Assembly: GCA_017964005.1 (NCBI GenBank)
Contig: JAGCSR010000028.1
Coordinates: forward strand, 1-63,424
From: Clostridiales bacterium
GTDB taxonomy: Bacteria > Bacillota > Clostridia > Saccharofermentanales > Saccharofermentanaceae
Length of the DNA stretch: 63,424 nucleotides
Direction of reading: 5' to 3'
The notes under the pieces were generated by a model. The model did not search any database. It saw nothing but the letters and a program-made list of their open reading frames with translations, and had not been told where the DNA came from. The translations under genes and the position numbers were made by a program. Position 1 is the first letter of the stretch, and each line of letters opens with the position of its first letter. This document shows positions 16,864 through 26,369 of the stretch, in pieces.

Positions 16864-18216
16864 GTGAGGAATGAATCGTTTTCCAACAAACTGGTAAGGC
16901 TGGTCCTTCCCATCACATTACAGTATTTCATGTTCGCACTGGTGCCGGTATCAGATGCAGTGATGCTCGTTGCCATGGACAAGAATGCAATGTCGGCCGT
17001 GTCCCTCGCGGGGCAGGTCTTCTTCGTGTTCAGTCTTTTTAACTATGCTCTGATGGCGGGACTGTCGCTTTTCGCGGCCCAGTACTGGGGCAAGGGCGAT
17101 ATCAAGTCCATCGAAAAGCTTCTGGGCTACACTACCCGCCTTGCCATCCCCATCGCCCTGATATTCTTCTTCATAGCGATCCTGGCACCGGATTCCGTCA
17201 TGAGGATATATACCAATGAGCAGGTGATAATAGATCACGGTATAAACTATCTTCGTATAGTAAGCATAGCTTTCATCTCGGAGGGCGTGGCTCAGCTTTA
17301 TTCCGCGGTCCTCAAGAACACGGACCATGTTAAGATCTCCACTGCCATCAGTATCTCCATGGTCATCTTAAACGTTTTGCTGAATGCGGTCTTCATCTAC
17401 GGACTTCTGGGCGTTCCTGCCATGGGTGAGTCCGGCGCTGCCATTGCCACCACCATCTCTGCCATCTACGGGGCCATTGCCGTCATCATCGCCATGATAG
17501 TAAAGTGTCCCGCCAGGATCCGTCTGACCTGTATCTTCAAGACGGACATGGAGATGAGGCGCGACTTCTCCAAATATTCTTCGGCTCTTCTCATTAACCA
17601 GATGTTCTGGGGCCTGGGGTTCAACATGATCACCGTTATCATCGGACATCTTAACGCCGATGTTATAGAAGCCAATGCCATCTCCGCAGTAGTGAAGGAC
17701 CTGGTATCATGTTTTTGTTATTCACTTGCTGACGGCGGCGCCATCATGGTTGGCAACGAACTCGGGGCAGGGAATCTGGAACGCGGCAAGCAGTACGGCG
17801 GCAGGATCGTAAAACTTACCATAATAAGCGGCACCATCATAGGCCTTGTCACCGCCGCCTTCAGTTACCCCATTGTGCAGCTGGTGGGGCTTAATCCCGT
17901 GGCATCCGACTACCTCTATAAGATGCTCCTGATGTGCTCATACTATATCCTCGGGCGTTCCATCAATTCCACCATCATCGGCGGAATATTCGCTGCGGGA
18001 GGGGATACGAAGTTCGGCATGATCTGCGACCTTGTCACCATGTGGGTGTTCATAATCCCTGCGGGGGCCCTGGCAGCCTTCGTGTTCAAGATCCCGGTCC
18101 TCTGGGTCTACTTCATCCTGAATCTCGATGAGATCATCAAGATCCCGGTGGTATTCATCCATTACAAAAAGTATAAGTGGGTGAAGAACCTGGTAGGAAA
18201 AGGAGATCTGACTTGA
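16864..18216 (+). CDS. MATE-family transporter
   Basis: 450 residues, about twelve membrane helices, with the internal two-fold repeat of MATE proteins (each half ends with an amphipathic segment and a conserved GxGxAxA-like turn, here GESGAAIAT). It is a plain antiporter without the ATPase tail seen in the first gene of the window. It starts with GTG after GAAGAGG. It exports drugs or metabolites in exchange for Na+ or H+; substrate not predictable. A weak terminator follows. Confidence 0.9.
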   Translation: MRNESFSNKLVRLVLPITLQYFMFALVPVSDAVMLVAMDKNAMSAVSLAGQVFFVFSLFNYALMAGLSLFAAQYWGKGDIKSIEKLLGYTTRLAIPIALIFFFIAILAPDSVMRIYTNEQVIIDHGINYLRIVSIAFISEGVAQLYSAVLKNTDHVKISTAISISMVILNVLLNAVFIYGLLGVPAMGESGAAIATTISAIYGAIAVIIAMIVKCPARIRLTCIFKTDMEMRRDFSKYSSALLINQMFWGLGFNMITVIIGHLNADVIEANAISAVVKDLVSCFCYSLADGGAIMVGNELGAGNLERGKQYGGRIVKLTIISGTIIGLVTAAFSYPIVQLVGLNPVASDYLYKMLLMCSYYILGRSINSTIIGGIFAAGGDTKFGMICDLVTMWVFIIPAGALAAFVFKIPVLWVYFILNLDEIIKIPVVFIHYKKYKWVKNLVGKGDLT

Positions 18217-18239
18217 TCATTATCTTATGATCCCTTCCG

Positions 18240-18259
18240 ACAAGTATTGCTTGTTTTTT
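18240..18259 (+). terminator. Short-stem terminator after the MATE gene
   Basis: ACAAG / CTTGT arms with loop TATTG followed by six T residues (18254-18259). The stem is only 5 bp, so it may be inefficient. Confidence 0.45.
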
Positions 18260-18279
18260 GTTGTGTTAAAAACATTTTG

Positions 18280-18308
18280 TTAACATCTGTCTTTTATGTG
18301 GCTATAAC
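18280..18308 (+). promoter_or_regulatory. Sigma-A-like promoter of the giant SLH protein
   Basis: TTAACA, 17 bases, TATAAC. Each box has one mismatch to consensus. The transcript would start near 18316, giving a leader of ~88 bases that includes a perfect 7-bp AT-rich hairpin (GAATAAT/ATTATTC) before the ribosome site CGGAGG. Confidence 0.5.
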
Positions 18309-18403
18309 TCTGATTTGATAGTAATATTGGTTCATAGGCGGCGTTTTAGGTAATAGGCGAATAATCTTTATTATTCATTTCCCATTTTATCGGAGGACTT
18401 GTT

Positions 18404-21400
18404 ATGAAGAAGGTGTATTGTAAGTTCTTATCCGCACTATTAGCATTGATGATGATCTGCGGATGTATTCCGTTTACGTGTCTTACCGTAAGTGCAGACC
18501 CCGTTGATGAATATCCGGAAAATACGATCAGGGTCTATTATGATCAGATGATGTGGCCGGAAGAAGACGGCGGTCCTGATGTACAACATGCTAAGGTTAA
18601 GTATTATGATCCGCATCGTGGTGAGGATGTTTTGCTGTTTAACAGGAATGACGGCGGAGAGGACTATGCTATTGACGAATCGGACAGAGATCTTGTATTT
18701 AAGTTATTTGTCCCCAATGTCCCGAAGAATACAGAAGAAGAAGTAATCCCTATTGTAGATCTTTATTTTGGAGATGAGATCTGGACCAATGAAGCCGACG
18801 ATCCGGATCTTAAGATCGATCTGGAATGGAATGATGACGGCTATTATCAATTTACGTTTACAAGACCTGAAGATGCTTATTTCCAGGTTGGGTTGGACAT
18901 AAAATGGAGTAATTATGAGAAATTCTTCTGGCAGGATGACACTCTCTTCGTAAGGATCAATCCTTCTGATCCTCTTGAAGTTACATTCCCTGAAGGAATC
19001 AATCCCGAAGGTTCTGAAAATGACCCGTATGGCATCGGCTCTAAATACCGTTTTAACGAAAATAACGGCCAGCTTGATCATCTTGATCTTATCCTGAAAT
19101 GTGATCCGAAAAAAAGGATCGGTCATGCCGGGATCTTTAAATCCGGAGAAAATGAAAGTTGGACGGATTATGATATCAACTTTGATGAAAGTTCAGGGGT
19201 TAAGGATATTAATGAGATCCTTTCTTCATTAGATGATGACCGTTATATGCTTTCTATTGATCTTTCAGATGTCGGTTTTATTCAGGAAGATTGGGTGAAT
19301 AATGCAAGAGAGATCTCGATCGATATAGGTTTATTTGATCCTAATGGAGGAGATCAGCAGGATAACACCATACGCACATATTATGACCAGGCCCGCTGGC
19401 CGGAAGAAGACGGCGGACAGGAAATTCAGCATGCTTTTATCTATTATTCGCCTGCTGAAGATGAAGATGTTCTTCTGGCTGACAGCGAAGATTATCAGAT
19501 CGGAGAAGATGTCAGAGATATCGATATCAAGCTTTATTCCAAGTATGTTCCAGGTGAAGGGCAGGATCCTGTTGAGCCCCGTGTGTATGTACATTACGGA
19601 GTCAAAACTTACAGCAATACTTTTGACGGGGATGACAAATTAACGCTTTCATGGAATCAGGATGGATTCTATCAATTCAGGTTTACAAGGCCTGAAGGTA
19701 CGAACTATCCTTTGTGCATCAATGTCAACTGGAGTATATTCGATGAATTGTTCTGGGAGGATGATTCCCTTCTGGTAAGAACATATCTGAATGAACCTGC
19801 AAGCATATCATTCCCTGAAGGGCAGGCGGAGCCTGTTAGAATGGAGACCGAACCCTTCAGCAGCAATGCAAGGATGTTGTTCGATGAGAGAAACGGGAAG
19901 ATCGATGAACTGAATCTTATCATTAATCCGGATACTGACAGGGAAATAGGAAATGTAGATATATTCTACTGGGGTAAGGAAGGTGATTGGGATCACTATT
20001 ACTATGACCCCGATGAAGATTCAGGTGCTCACGAGCTTACTGATATCCTGACGAAGAACGATGACGGAACATACACAATAACTTTAGATATTTCCCGGAT
20101 CGGGGATGTTGGGCAGGACGATCATAAAAATGCCAGAGACCTGGAGATCAACATCGGTTTCTTTGATCCTAACGGAGACCCTCAGGATGACAACACGATC
20201 CGTACATATTACGACGAAGCCTGGTGGCCTGAAGATGACGGCGGAAACGATATACAGCACGGCTTTTTGTATTACGTTGACCCATCGTCTGATAACGATC
20301 TTCTGTTAAGGAACCATAGCGACGGCTTTGAAGACCTTAATATCCGGACTGAAGACAGAGATATCGCTCTTAAACTGTTCACTAAATACGAAGGAAATGA
20401 TCCTGCTGTTCCTATAGTTTTTGTTTATTGTGGTGATAAATCCTGGAGCAGTCTGTCAGATAATGAGGACGATAAGATAGATGTCACATGGAACAGCGAA
20501 GGATATTATGAATTAACATTTGTAAGACCTGCCAACAATAACGGAATTACTTTCGATATCAAGTGGAGTCTTTACGATGAAGTCTATCTTGAACCAAATA
20601 CACTTTTGGTCGAGACTTCGAAAAACTACGGCCAGATCGACCTGGCTGATGGTTATTCTCCGGTAAGGGCTGAAGATGAACCTCAGACCGGAAGAACAAG
20701 GTATCGTTTTGACGAAACTTCTGATGTCCTTGAAGATATTGAATTCATAATCAAGCCTGATAAAGGCTGCACTATCGGTAATATTGATGTCTGGTATCCT
20801 GACAGCAAAGGACCAACAGGCGAAGATTGGCTCCATTACTGCTATAGCCCGCAAGAAGGTTCCAACTCTTATGACATTAATGACGTGCTAACAGATAACA
20901 ATGACGGAACCTATACATTCTATTATGATCTGTCAGTTGTCAAAGGATCAAAAGAAGACTGGATCAAGGATCAGAATGCAAGACACCTGAACATCAATGT
21001 TAATTTCAACAAGTTTGTTGATGCAAACGGTATCCGTTTGGATACACGTGATTGGATCGATCATGAGGCAGGGAAGATCACCTATTCTCTTGACGATGCA
21101 GTAGCGGTTAATGTGGATATAGGTACCGATGATCATGGTAACCGCTATTTTGAAGATATTCCTCTTCAGGTTTACGAGAATGCCAACAAGATCAAGATAA
21201 CCTATACTCCTAACGACAAATTCATTAATGATAACGTTAGAGGAATAGAGCTTCATTACTTTGATGATAAGGAAGTAAGACGTTATCTGCCGTTTGATGA
21301 AGGCGAAGGCAAATCGATCACCATAACAAGACCTGACAGCGGCTGGTCAGAGATGGAAGTCCGTCTTTTCAATGAAGGCTTTGCTTATGATGGTTCTTAC

Positions 21401-23938
21401 TGTGTTTATGTCATGGGAGAAAGAGAGGATCTTAAAGCAACGGGTATCAATATTGATTCAGATGCGCCTGTTGAATTTACGATCGGCACACCGGTTGAAT
21501 TCACTCTGAACAGAGATGTTTATGGTGTCTTCATAAGAACAAGCGACGGAAGCGTAGACAAGAAGCTTGAACCTGTCGGCAAAAAGTACAGTTATACTCC
21601 GATTTCAGATATGGGATTCGAGATCAAGATCTATATGGATGAAAATGATTTCCGTTTTGATAATCTTGATATTGACTGGGACAAAGGCGACAAGTGCTGG
21701 GAATTCGATTTTGATTTCGATTGGGATATCCCCAAAAACTTACGTGACCAGGTTGAGATCAAGATCCATAATGATACCCATATCAAAGATTGGGCTATTT
21801 CAGGAAACCGTGTTAAGGTAGCTTATCACTGGGATGAAAACGAGATCTGGGATGATCATGGTCAGATTGGCAATGCGATCGTTAAGATACAAGTTGATTT
21901 CCCCGATAATCCTAAAAACGGTTTGACTGCAACCTATCATCACGGTGAACAAGAAGGCTCATTCGAATCAGGCAATGTCTTTGATTGGGATGTATCTGAT
22001 TCGATCCGCGATGGTCAGATCGACAGTTATCACTTCCAGTTCCACTATTCTCATCAGGCAGTTCTTGAACTGAATGAAAATGATTTCAGCGATTATGACA
22101 TCAGCCTGAAGGTCGATAACGGTCAGGAAGTTCCTTATTCCGACCCTGTTGAACTGACAGATGATATTGAAGAAGTCTGGGTCATTTTCAAGGCTAAGCC
22201 TGATGCTTCAGTGCCTGACCATCTGGTATTGCGTGTTAAAAACGGCCCTGACGGAAGGATCAAAGGGGTCTGGTATCCTGAGTATGATGAAGGCAATAAT
22301 GTCTATATCGCAAAATTCTTCCGTAACGAGGGTTGGAACGAAGATGAGTATATCGAATCAGCCGGTGATTCTATAGGAGACGGTAACTATCAGATCTTAG
22401 GCGGCTGGGGCGATGTTGAAAAAGATGTAAAGATAGACACCATGAATGGCACTGCTCCTGACTTCGGCGAACATGGCAGCTTCGGCTGGGGAGACACCGT
22501 TGCCATTAAGGTCAAATCCGGTACTGTATATGCCATGGAAGCTCAGTTCAGTGAGTATGGTATTGGGAACAAGTTGTTTACCTTAGATCCTGATACCAAT
22601 ACATGGACTCTGGAAACAGATCACATTGCAGGATTCAGGGTAGTAATCTATACGTCTAAAGAAATGTTTGACTTCCAGCACATCTGGCCGCATTATGATC
22701 AGCTTGTATTACAGTATTATACTGAGACAGAAGGTACAGATACCGGTGCTGTAAAGGTCGAAGGTGAGGTCAGCCGTGCAAGCTTCAGAGGATGGACAAA
22801 AGTTGCTTACAGGTCTGAAGATGCAACAGCAAAGATCACGGTAGAACCTAAAGACGATTACTACTACGAGATAGTCCGGTATGACGATGATAGTGTAATA
22901 CCCGAGCCTCTGGAGATACCGTATACTGATGACTGGGATAAAGACTGTATCAGGGTAAACTTCATCGAAAAGCAGGATATCGGTGATGCAGTCATAAGCT
23001 CCATAGATGATCAGACCTATACAGGATCTGCGATCGAACCGGCAGTAACTGTTACATTCAACGGTAATGTGCTGACAGAAGATGACTATAGCGTTGAATA
23101 TCTCAACAATACGGAAGTCGGTACAGCAAAAGTCAAAGTTACAGGCAAGGGAATCTATAAAGGATCTCCTGCGGATATTACTTTCAATATCGTTCAGCCC
23201 GATGTGCCTGCAACGCCTACGGCAACAGCAACACCTACGGCAACAGCAACACCTACGGCAACAGTCGCACCTACGGTAACAGTCGCACCTACGGCAACGG
23301 CTACACCTACAGCAAAGCCTGCCAGCAATATAACGCTGACACTTGACAAGAAGGCATTGAATGTTATCTGCGGAAAGATCGATTCTCTGAAGGCAACCCT
23401 CAAGGGGGCCACAGGGAAGATCTCCTGGAAGTCTTCAGATGCGAAGATCGCAGCAGTGGATTCCAACGGCAAGATCACGGCCAAGCAGGCAGGGGCCGTT
23501 ACCATTACGGCATCAGCTGCAGGAAAGAGTGCTTCCTGCGAAGTTACGGTCCTCTATAAGGATGTAACGAGTACCAAGGACTTCTGGTATGCTCCAACCA
23601 ACTGCCTTACTGCCAAGGGTGTTGTTAAGGGTTATGATAAACAGACTCTGTTTAAGCCTGCAAATGATTGTTCCAGAGCTCAGATGGTCACATTCCTGTG
23701 GAGACTTGCCGGCGAGCCAGCACCCAAGGCAAAAACAACAACGTTCAAGGATGTAAAGACAAAAGATTACTTCTATAAGCCTGTACTCTGGGCTGTAGAG
23801 AAGGGAATTACCACCGGTGTATCAAAGACCAAGTTTGATCCTCAGGGCATCTGCACCAGAGCTCAAACCGTAACATTCCTCTGGAGAATGGCAGGAAGCC
23901 AGCGCCCAAGGCAAAGACAAGCAAATTCAAAGACGTAA
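18404..23938 (+). CDS. Giant SLH surface protein built from repeats, C-terminus frameshifted
   Basis: 1844 residues as read. A signal peptide covers about 1-31. Three tandem modules of ~278 residues follow (about 40-320, 321-596, 597-880), each opening NTIR.YYD..WPE.DGG and closing near a DPNG motif; they are acidic and beta-rich and I recognise no named domain. A further beta-rich region, an Ig-like domain (about 1525-1600), a Thr/Pro/Ala linker (1601-1638), a Big_2-type Ig domain (about 1642-1716) and SLH repeats complete it. SLH repeats bind secondary cell-wall polymer and anchor the protein on the surface. The third SLH repeat is lost by a one-base deletion near 23899, where the frame ends early. 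The module region is visibly richer in A+T than neighbouring housekeeping genes. Confidence 0.88.
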   Translation: MKKVYCKFLSALLALMMICGCIPFTCLTVSADPVDEYPENTIRVYYDQMMWPEEDGGPDVQHAKVKYYDPHRGEDVLLFNRNDGGEDYAIDESDRDLVFKLFVPNVPKNTEEEVIPIVDLYFGDEIWTNEADDPDLKIDLEWNDDGYYQFTFTRPEDAYFQVGLDIKWSNYEKFFWQDDTLFVRINPSDPLEVTFPEGINPEGSENDPYGIGSKYRFNENNGQLDHLDLILKCDPKKRIGHAGIFKSGENESWTDYDINFDESSGVKDINEILSSLDDDRYMLSIDLSDVGFIQEDWVNNAREISIDIGLFDPNGGDQQDNTIRTYYDQARWPEEDGGQEIQHAFIYYSPAEDEDVLLADSEDYQIGEDVRDIDIKLYSKYVPGEGQDPVEPRVYVHYGVKTYSNTFDGDDKLTLSWNQDGFYQFRFTRPEGTNYPLCINVNWSIFDELFWEDDSLLVRTYLNEPASISFPEGQAEPVRMETEPFSSNARMLFDERNGKIDELNLIINPDTDREIGNVDIFYWGKEGDWDHYYYDPDEDSGAHELTDILTKNDDGTYTITLDISRIGDVGQDDHKNARDLEINIGFFDPNGDPQDDNTIRTYYDEAWWPEDDGGNDIQHGFLYYVDPSSDNDLLLRNHSDGFEDLNIRTEDRDIALKLFTKYEGNDPAVPIVFVYCGDKSWSSLSDNEDDKIDVTWNSEGYYELTFVRPANNNGITFDIKWSLYDEVYLEPNTLLVETSKNYGQIDLADGYSPVRAEDEPQTGRTRYRFDETSDVLEDIEFIIKPDKGCTIGNIDVWYPDSKGPTGEDWLHYCYSPQEGSNSYDINDVLTDNNDGTYTFYYDLSVVKGSKEDWIKDQNARHLNINVNFNKFVDANGIRLDTRDWIDHEAGKITYSLDDAVAVNVDIGTDDHGNRYFEDIPLQVYENANKIKITYTPNDKFINDNVRGIELHYFDDKEVRRYLPFDEGEGKSITITRPDSGWSEMEVRLFNEGFAYDGSYCVYVMGEREDLKATGINIDSDAPVEFTIGTPVEFTLNRDVYGVFIRTSDGSVDKKLEPVGKKYSYTPISDMGFEIKIYMDENDFRFDNLDIDWDKGDKCWEFDFDFDWDIPKNLRDQVEIKIHNDTHIKDWAISGNRVKVAYHWDENEIWDDHGQIGNAIVKIQVDFPDNPKNGLTATYHHGEQEGSFESGNVFDWDVSDSIRDGQIDSYHFQFHYSHQAVLELNENDFSDYDISLKVDNGQEVPYSDPVELTDDIEEVWVIFKAKPDASVPDHLVLRVKNGPDGRIKGVWYPEYDEGNNVYIAKFFRNEGWNEDEYIESAGDSIGDGNYQILGGWGDVEKDVKIDTMNGTAPDFGEHGSFGWGDTVAIKVKSGTVYAMEAQFSEYGIGNKLFTLDPDTNTWTLETDHIAGFRVVIYTSKEMFDFQHIWPHYDQLVLQYYTETEGTDTGAVKVEGEVSRASFRGWTKVAYRSEDATAKITVEPKDDYYYEIVRYDDDSVIPEPLEIPYTDDWDKDCIRVNFIEKQDIGDAVISSIDDQTYTGSAIEPAVTVTFNGNVLTEDDYSVEYLNNTEVGTAKVKVTGKGIYKGSPADITFNIVQPDVPATPTATATPTATATPTATVAPTVTVAPTATATPTAKPASNITLTLDKKALNVICGKIDSLKATLKGATGKISWKSSDAKIAAVDSNGKITAKQAGAVTITASAAGKSASCEVTVLYKDVTSTKDFWYAPTNCLTAKGVVKGYDKQTLFKPANDCSRAQMVTFLWRLAGEPAPKAKTTTFKDVKTKDYFYKPVLWAVEKGITTGVSKTKFDPQGICTRAQTVTFLWRMAGSQRPRQRQANSKT
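23214..23316 (+). repeat. 18-base tandem repeat encoding a Thr/Pro/Ala linker
   Basis: About five and a half copies of a unit close to ACCTACGGCAACAGCAAC, encoding TPTATA-type hexapeptides. It is a flexible linker between the Ig-like domain and the Big_2 domain. Such repeats can change copy number by slippage. Confidence 0.85.
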
Positions 23939-24096
23939 AGAGCAAAGATTATTTCTTTAAGGCAACTATCTGGGCATCAGAGAAGAAGATCGTTGCAGGA
24001 TACAGTGACGGTACATTCAGACCTCAGGGCAAGTGTCTGAGACGCCAGATGGTAACATTCCTTTACAAGTACGATAAGTACATAAACGGTAAGTAA
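23899..24096 (+). pseudogene. Out-of-frame remainder of the third SLH repeat
   Basis: Read one frame back from about 23899, the DNA continues the protein as SPAPKAKTSKFKDVK and on to CLRRQMVTFLYKYDKYINGK, ending at TAA 24094-24096. This matches the C-termini of the SLH proteins at 31711 and 33790 almost residue for residue. The upstream frame instead reads SQRPRQRQ and stops at 23938. A single missing C in AGCC(C)AGCGCCC explains it, by mutation or sequencing error. The restored protein would be 1897 residues. Confidence 0.85.
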
Positions 24097-24124
24097 TCAC
24101 AAAGTCCGGTCAAGATTCTTGCAA

Positions 24125-24156
24125 GGGGCTGTCTCGGTGAGGCAGCCCCGTTGTTT
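24125..24156 (+). terminator. Terminator after the giant SLH gene
   Basis: Arms GGGGCTGTCTC and GAGGCAGCCCC with loop GGT, then GTTGTTTT. The left arm is identical to that of the terminator after the SLH gene at 61206 (63284-63294). Confidence 0.85.
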
Positions 24157-24252
24157 TGAGATCGCGCCTTGTTGGATGACCGGAGTAAAAAAGGCTTAAC
24201 TAAAGCAACAAAAAAAGATGGGATATTTGGGCTGAATTGTTGATTTTATTAT

Positions 24253-24281
24253 TTGATTACTAATAAATTAGGTCTTATAAT
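24253..24281 (+). promoter_or_regulatory. Promoter of the amino-acid binding protein gene
   Basis: TTGATT, 17 bases, TATAAT (24276-24281), ending 40 bp before the ATG at 24322. This supports the downstream start rather than the longer open frame from 24253. Confidence 0.7.
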
Positions 24282-24321
24282 GCTTCACATGATATCAAAA
24301 TCTTACAAAGGAGATTTTATT

Positions 24322-25146
24322 ATGAAAACTTTTACAAAAGTTGCATCAGTAGTCCTTTCCCTGACACTTTTGCTCGGAATGGCATCCTGCAGCGGAGCTT
24401 CCAAGAAGTCCAAGGCTCTTAAGATCCTCGATACACCTTACACTGTTGAGGATTATGCTATGGCTATCAACAAGGATAACGAAGGCCTGAAGAACGCTAT
24501 CGACCAGGCTTTGAAGGAACTTACAGATGACGGTACGATCCCTTCCATCATTAATAAGTACATCCCCGTTGACGATTTCAAGGCACCTGAGGCTAAGGAG
24601 GCTGAGGCTTCTACCTATCCTGAGTTCACAACTGTAGAGGAAGGCAAGCTCATCATGGCAACCAATGCTTACTTCCCTCCTTATGAGTATTACGAGGGTG
24701 ACCAGATCGTAGGTATCGATCCCGAGATCGCTAAGGCTGTTGCAGATAAGCTCGGACTTGAACTCAAGATCGAAGACGTTGAGTTCGACTCCATCATCGC
24801 AGGCGTTCAGGCAGGCAAGTACGATATCGGATGTGCAGGCATGACCGTTACTCCCGACAGAGAGAAGTCAGTTAACTTCTCCACACCTTACGCAACGGGC
24901 ATCCAGTCCATCATCGTTATGGAAGATTCCAAGATCACGACTCTTGACGATCTCCTCAAAGGCGATTACAAGGTCGGTGTTCAGTCCGGTACGACAGGCG
25001 ACATCTACATGACCGATGAGGTCGGCGAAGACAGGATGGAGCGTTTTGCAAAGGGTAACGATGCGGTTATCGCATTGAAGTCCGGCAAGATCGACGCAGT
25101 CGTTATCGATAACGAACCTGCAAAGGCTTTCGTTAAGGCCGGCTGA
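24322..25146 (+). CDS. Amino-acid ABC transporter binding lipoprotein, apparently circularly permuted
   Basis: 274 residues. Signal peptide with lipobox MASC (Cys23). Residues 33-85, beginning LKILDTPYTVEDYA and ending IINKYIPVDD, correspond to what is normally the C-terminal end of SBP_bac_3 (HisJ/GlnH type) proteins. An Ala/Glu-rich linker (86-105) follows, and then the normal N-terminal part starts at 106 (EEGKLIMATNAYFPPYEYY) and runs to the usual hinge DAVVIDNEPAKAFVKAG, where the protein stops. So the last lobe-1 segment has moved to the front. Binding residues such as YFPPYEY and GMTVTPDREK are intact, so it should still bind an amino acid. ATG 24322 has AAAGGAG before it. The permease and ATPase genes follow a terminator. 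Confidence 0.88.
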   Translation: MKTFTKVASVVLSLTLLLGMASCSGASKKSKALKILDTPYTVEDYAMAINKDNEGLKNAIDQALKELTDDGTIPSIINKYIPVDDFKAPEAKEAEASTYPEFTTVEEGKLIMATNAYFPPYEYYEGDQIVGIDPEIAKAVADKLGLELKIEDVEFDSIIAGVQAGKYDIGCAGMTVTPDREKSVNFSTPYATGIQSIIVMEDSKITTLDDLLKGDYKVGVQSGTTGDIYMTDEVGEDRMERFAKGNDAVIALKSGKIDAVVIDNEPAKAFVKAG

Positions 25147-25172
25147 CAGGTCAGTAACTGATCGATATAAGG

Positions 25173-25206
25173 GCGGAAATAAGGTCTTTATTTCCGCTCT
25201 TTTATT
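25173..25206 (+). terminator. Terminator between binding protein and permease
   Basis: Arms GCGGAAATAA (25173-25182) and TTATTTCCGC (25188-25197), then TCTTTTATTATTT. Partial read-through would give more binding protein than membrane components, as is common in ABC operons. Confidence 0.8.
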
Positions 25207-25268
25207 ATTTACAATATGAGTTGCCCTTCCCGAGGGGCCCATTAACTAAGTGATTAGAGGATGTTCCA

Positions 25269-26369
25269 ATGATCAGATCCAGATTCTGCAAAAAGTGCGG
25301 CGCCAAGATATCCGGCGATCAGAATGTCTGCCCGGAATGCCAAAGCCCGCTTCCGCCGGTCCCTGTTACGGATCCGGTCCGCAAAGCTCAACAGATCTTT
25401 ATATTCGGTCTTTTGTCGATCGTCGTATCCTTCGTACCGGTCGCAGGTCTTGCGTTAGCTATAGTTGCATTCAGCCTGTTCGCTTCCAACAGCGCGATCG
25501 TCAGGAATGCCGGCAAGGCGAAGGCAGGAAAGACCCTTGCGGTGATCGGGGCTATCGTGTCATTGCTCTTCGCGTTATATCTGGTCTTGTATCTTTCTGT
25601 CGGCGATGTTGTCCTGTGGGGCAAGGAGACTTTGGAAGGCATTGTTGCCTGGGCAAATGATATCCCTGCGGACTTTGAGAACAACTTCATCACTGACGAC
25701 CGTTATCAGTACATATTCAAGGGCCTCGGGATCACGTTTGAAGTAACATTCTTTGCGGCGATCCTGGGTATCGTCCTTGGTGTTATCGTGGCGCTCATAA
25801 GGTCTTCTTACGACAAGCTCAAAGAGGAGCTCAAAGGCGGATTCGCCAGCGACCTTCTGTCTTTCTTCAATAAGCTCTGCGGTCTTTACCTTACGGTTAT
25901 CCGCGGAACCCCTGTAGTAGTTCAGCTCATGATCGCATACTTTGTAATCTTCGTATCGTCCAACAACAAGGTGCTCGTCGCAGTATTGGCCTTCGGATTC
26001 AACTCCGGCGCTTATGTTGCTGAGATCATCCGCGGCGGCATCATGAGCATCGACAAAGGACAGTTCGAAGCGGGACGTTCACTGGGATTCGGGTACATCC
26101 GGACCATGATGCTCATCATCATCCCTCAGGCATTCAAGACAGTCCTTCCTTCGCTTGCCAACGAGTTTATCGTTCTCATCAAGGAGACTTCTGTATCAGG
26201 CTATATCGGACTGCAGGAACTTACAAAGGGCGGAGACATCATAAGGTCGAGAAGCTACTCGGCTTTCATGCCTCTTATAGCGGTCGCGGTCATCTATCTT
26301 ATCATCGTCATGTTCTTCAGCAAGCTCGTGTCGATACTCGAAAGGAGGCTGAAGAAGAGTGGACACTGA
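25269..26369 (+). CDS. Amino-acid ABC permease with N-terminal zinc ribbon
   Basis: 366 residues. Residues 7-25 form a zinc ribbon, CKKCG and CPEC, followed by a Pro-rich link and two membrane segments (about 42-70 and 87-110) like those of small zinc-ribbon membrane proteins. From about residue 145 the protein is a HisM/GlnP-type permease, with the EAA-like loop [23 protein letters not shown] that docks the ATPase. Usual permeases of this type are ~220-230 residues, so the N-terminal ~140 residues are an addition. It overlaps the ATPase gene by 11 bases. Confidence 0.9.
   Translation: MIRSRFCKKCGAKISGDQNVCPECQSPLPPVPVTDPVRKAQQIFIFGLLSIVVSFVPVAGLALAIVAFSLFASNSAIVRNAGKAKAGKTLAVIGAIVSLLFALYLVLYLSVGDVVLWGKETLEGIVAWANDIPADFENNFITDDRYQYIFKGLGITFEVTFFAAILGIVLGVIVALIRSSYDKLKEELKGGFASDLLSFFNKLCGLYLTVIRGTPVVVQLMIAYFVIFVSSNNKVLVAVLAFGFNSGAYVAEIIRGGIMSIDKGQFEAGRSLGFGYIRTMMLIIIPQAFKTVLPSLANEFIVLIKETSVSGYIGLQELTKGGDIIRSRSYSAFMPLIAVAVIYLIIVMFFSKLVSILERRLKKSGH

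Noticed and set aside
18316..18403. Cyclic di-GMP riboswitch in the leader of the giant SLH gene
   Set aside because: Leader is too short and does not show the GEMM core; only an AT-rich hairpin is seen.
23214..23316. Repeat as a contingency locus controlling expression
   Set aside because: The 18-base unit keeps the reading frame, so changes in copy number would only lengthen the linker.
23890..23910. Programmed -1 frameshift in the giant SLH gene
   Set aside because: No slippery heptamer of the X XXY YYZ kind and no clear downstream structure; a deletion is simpler.
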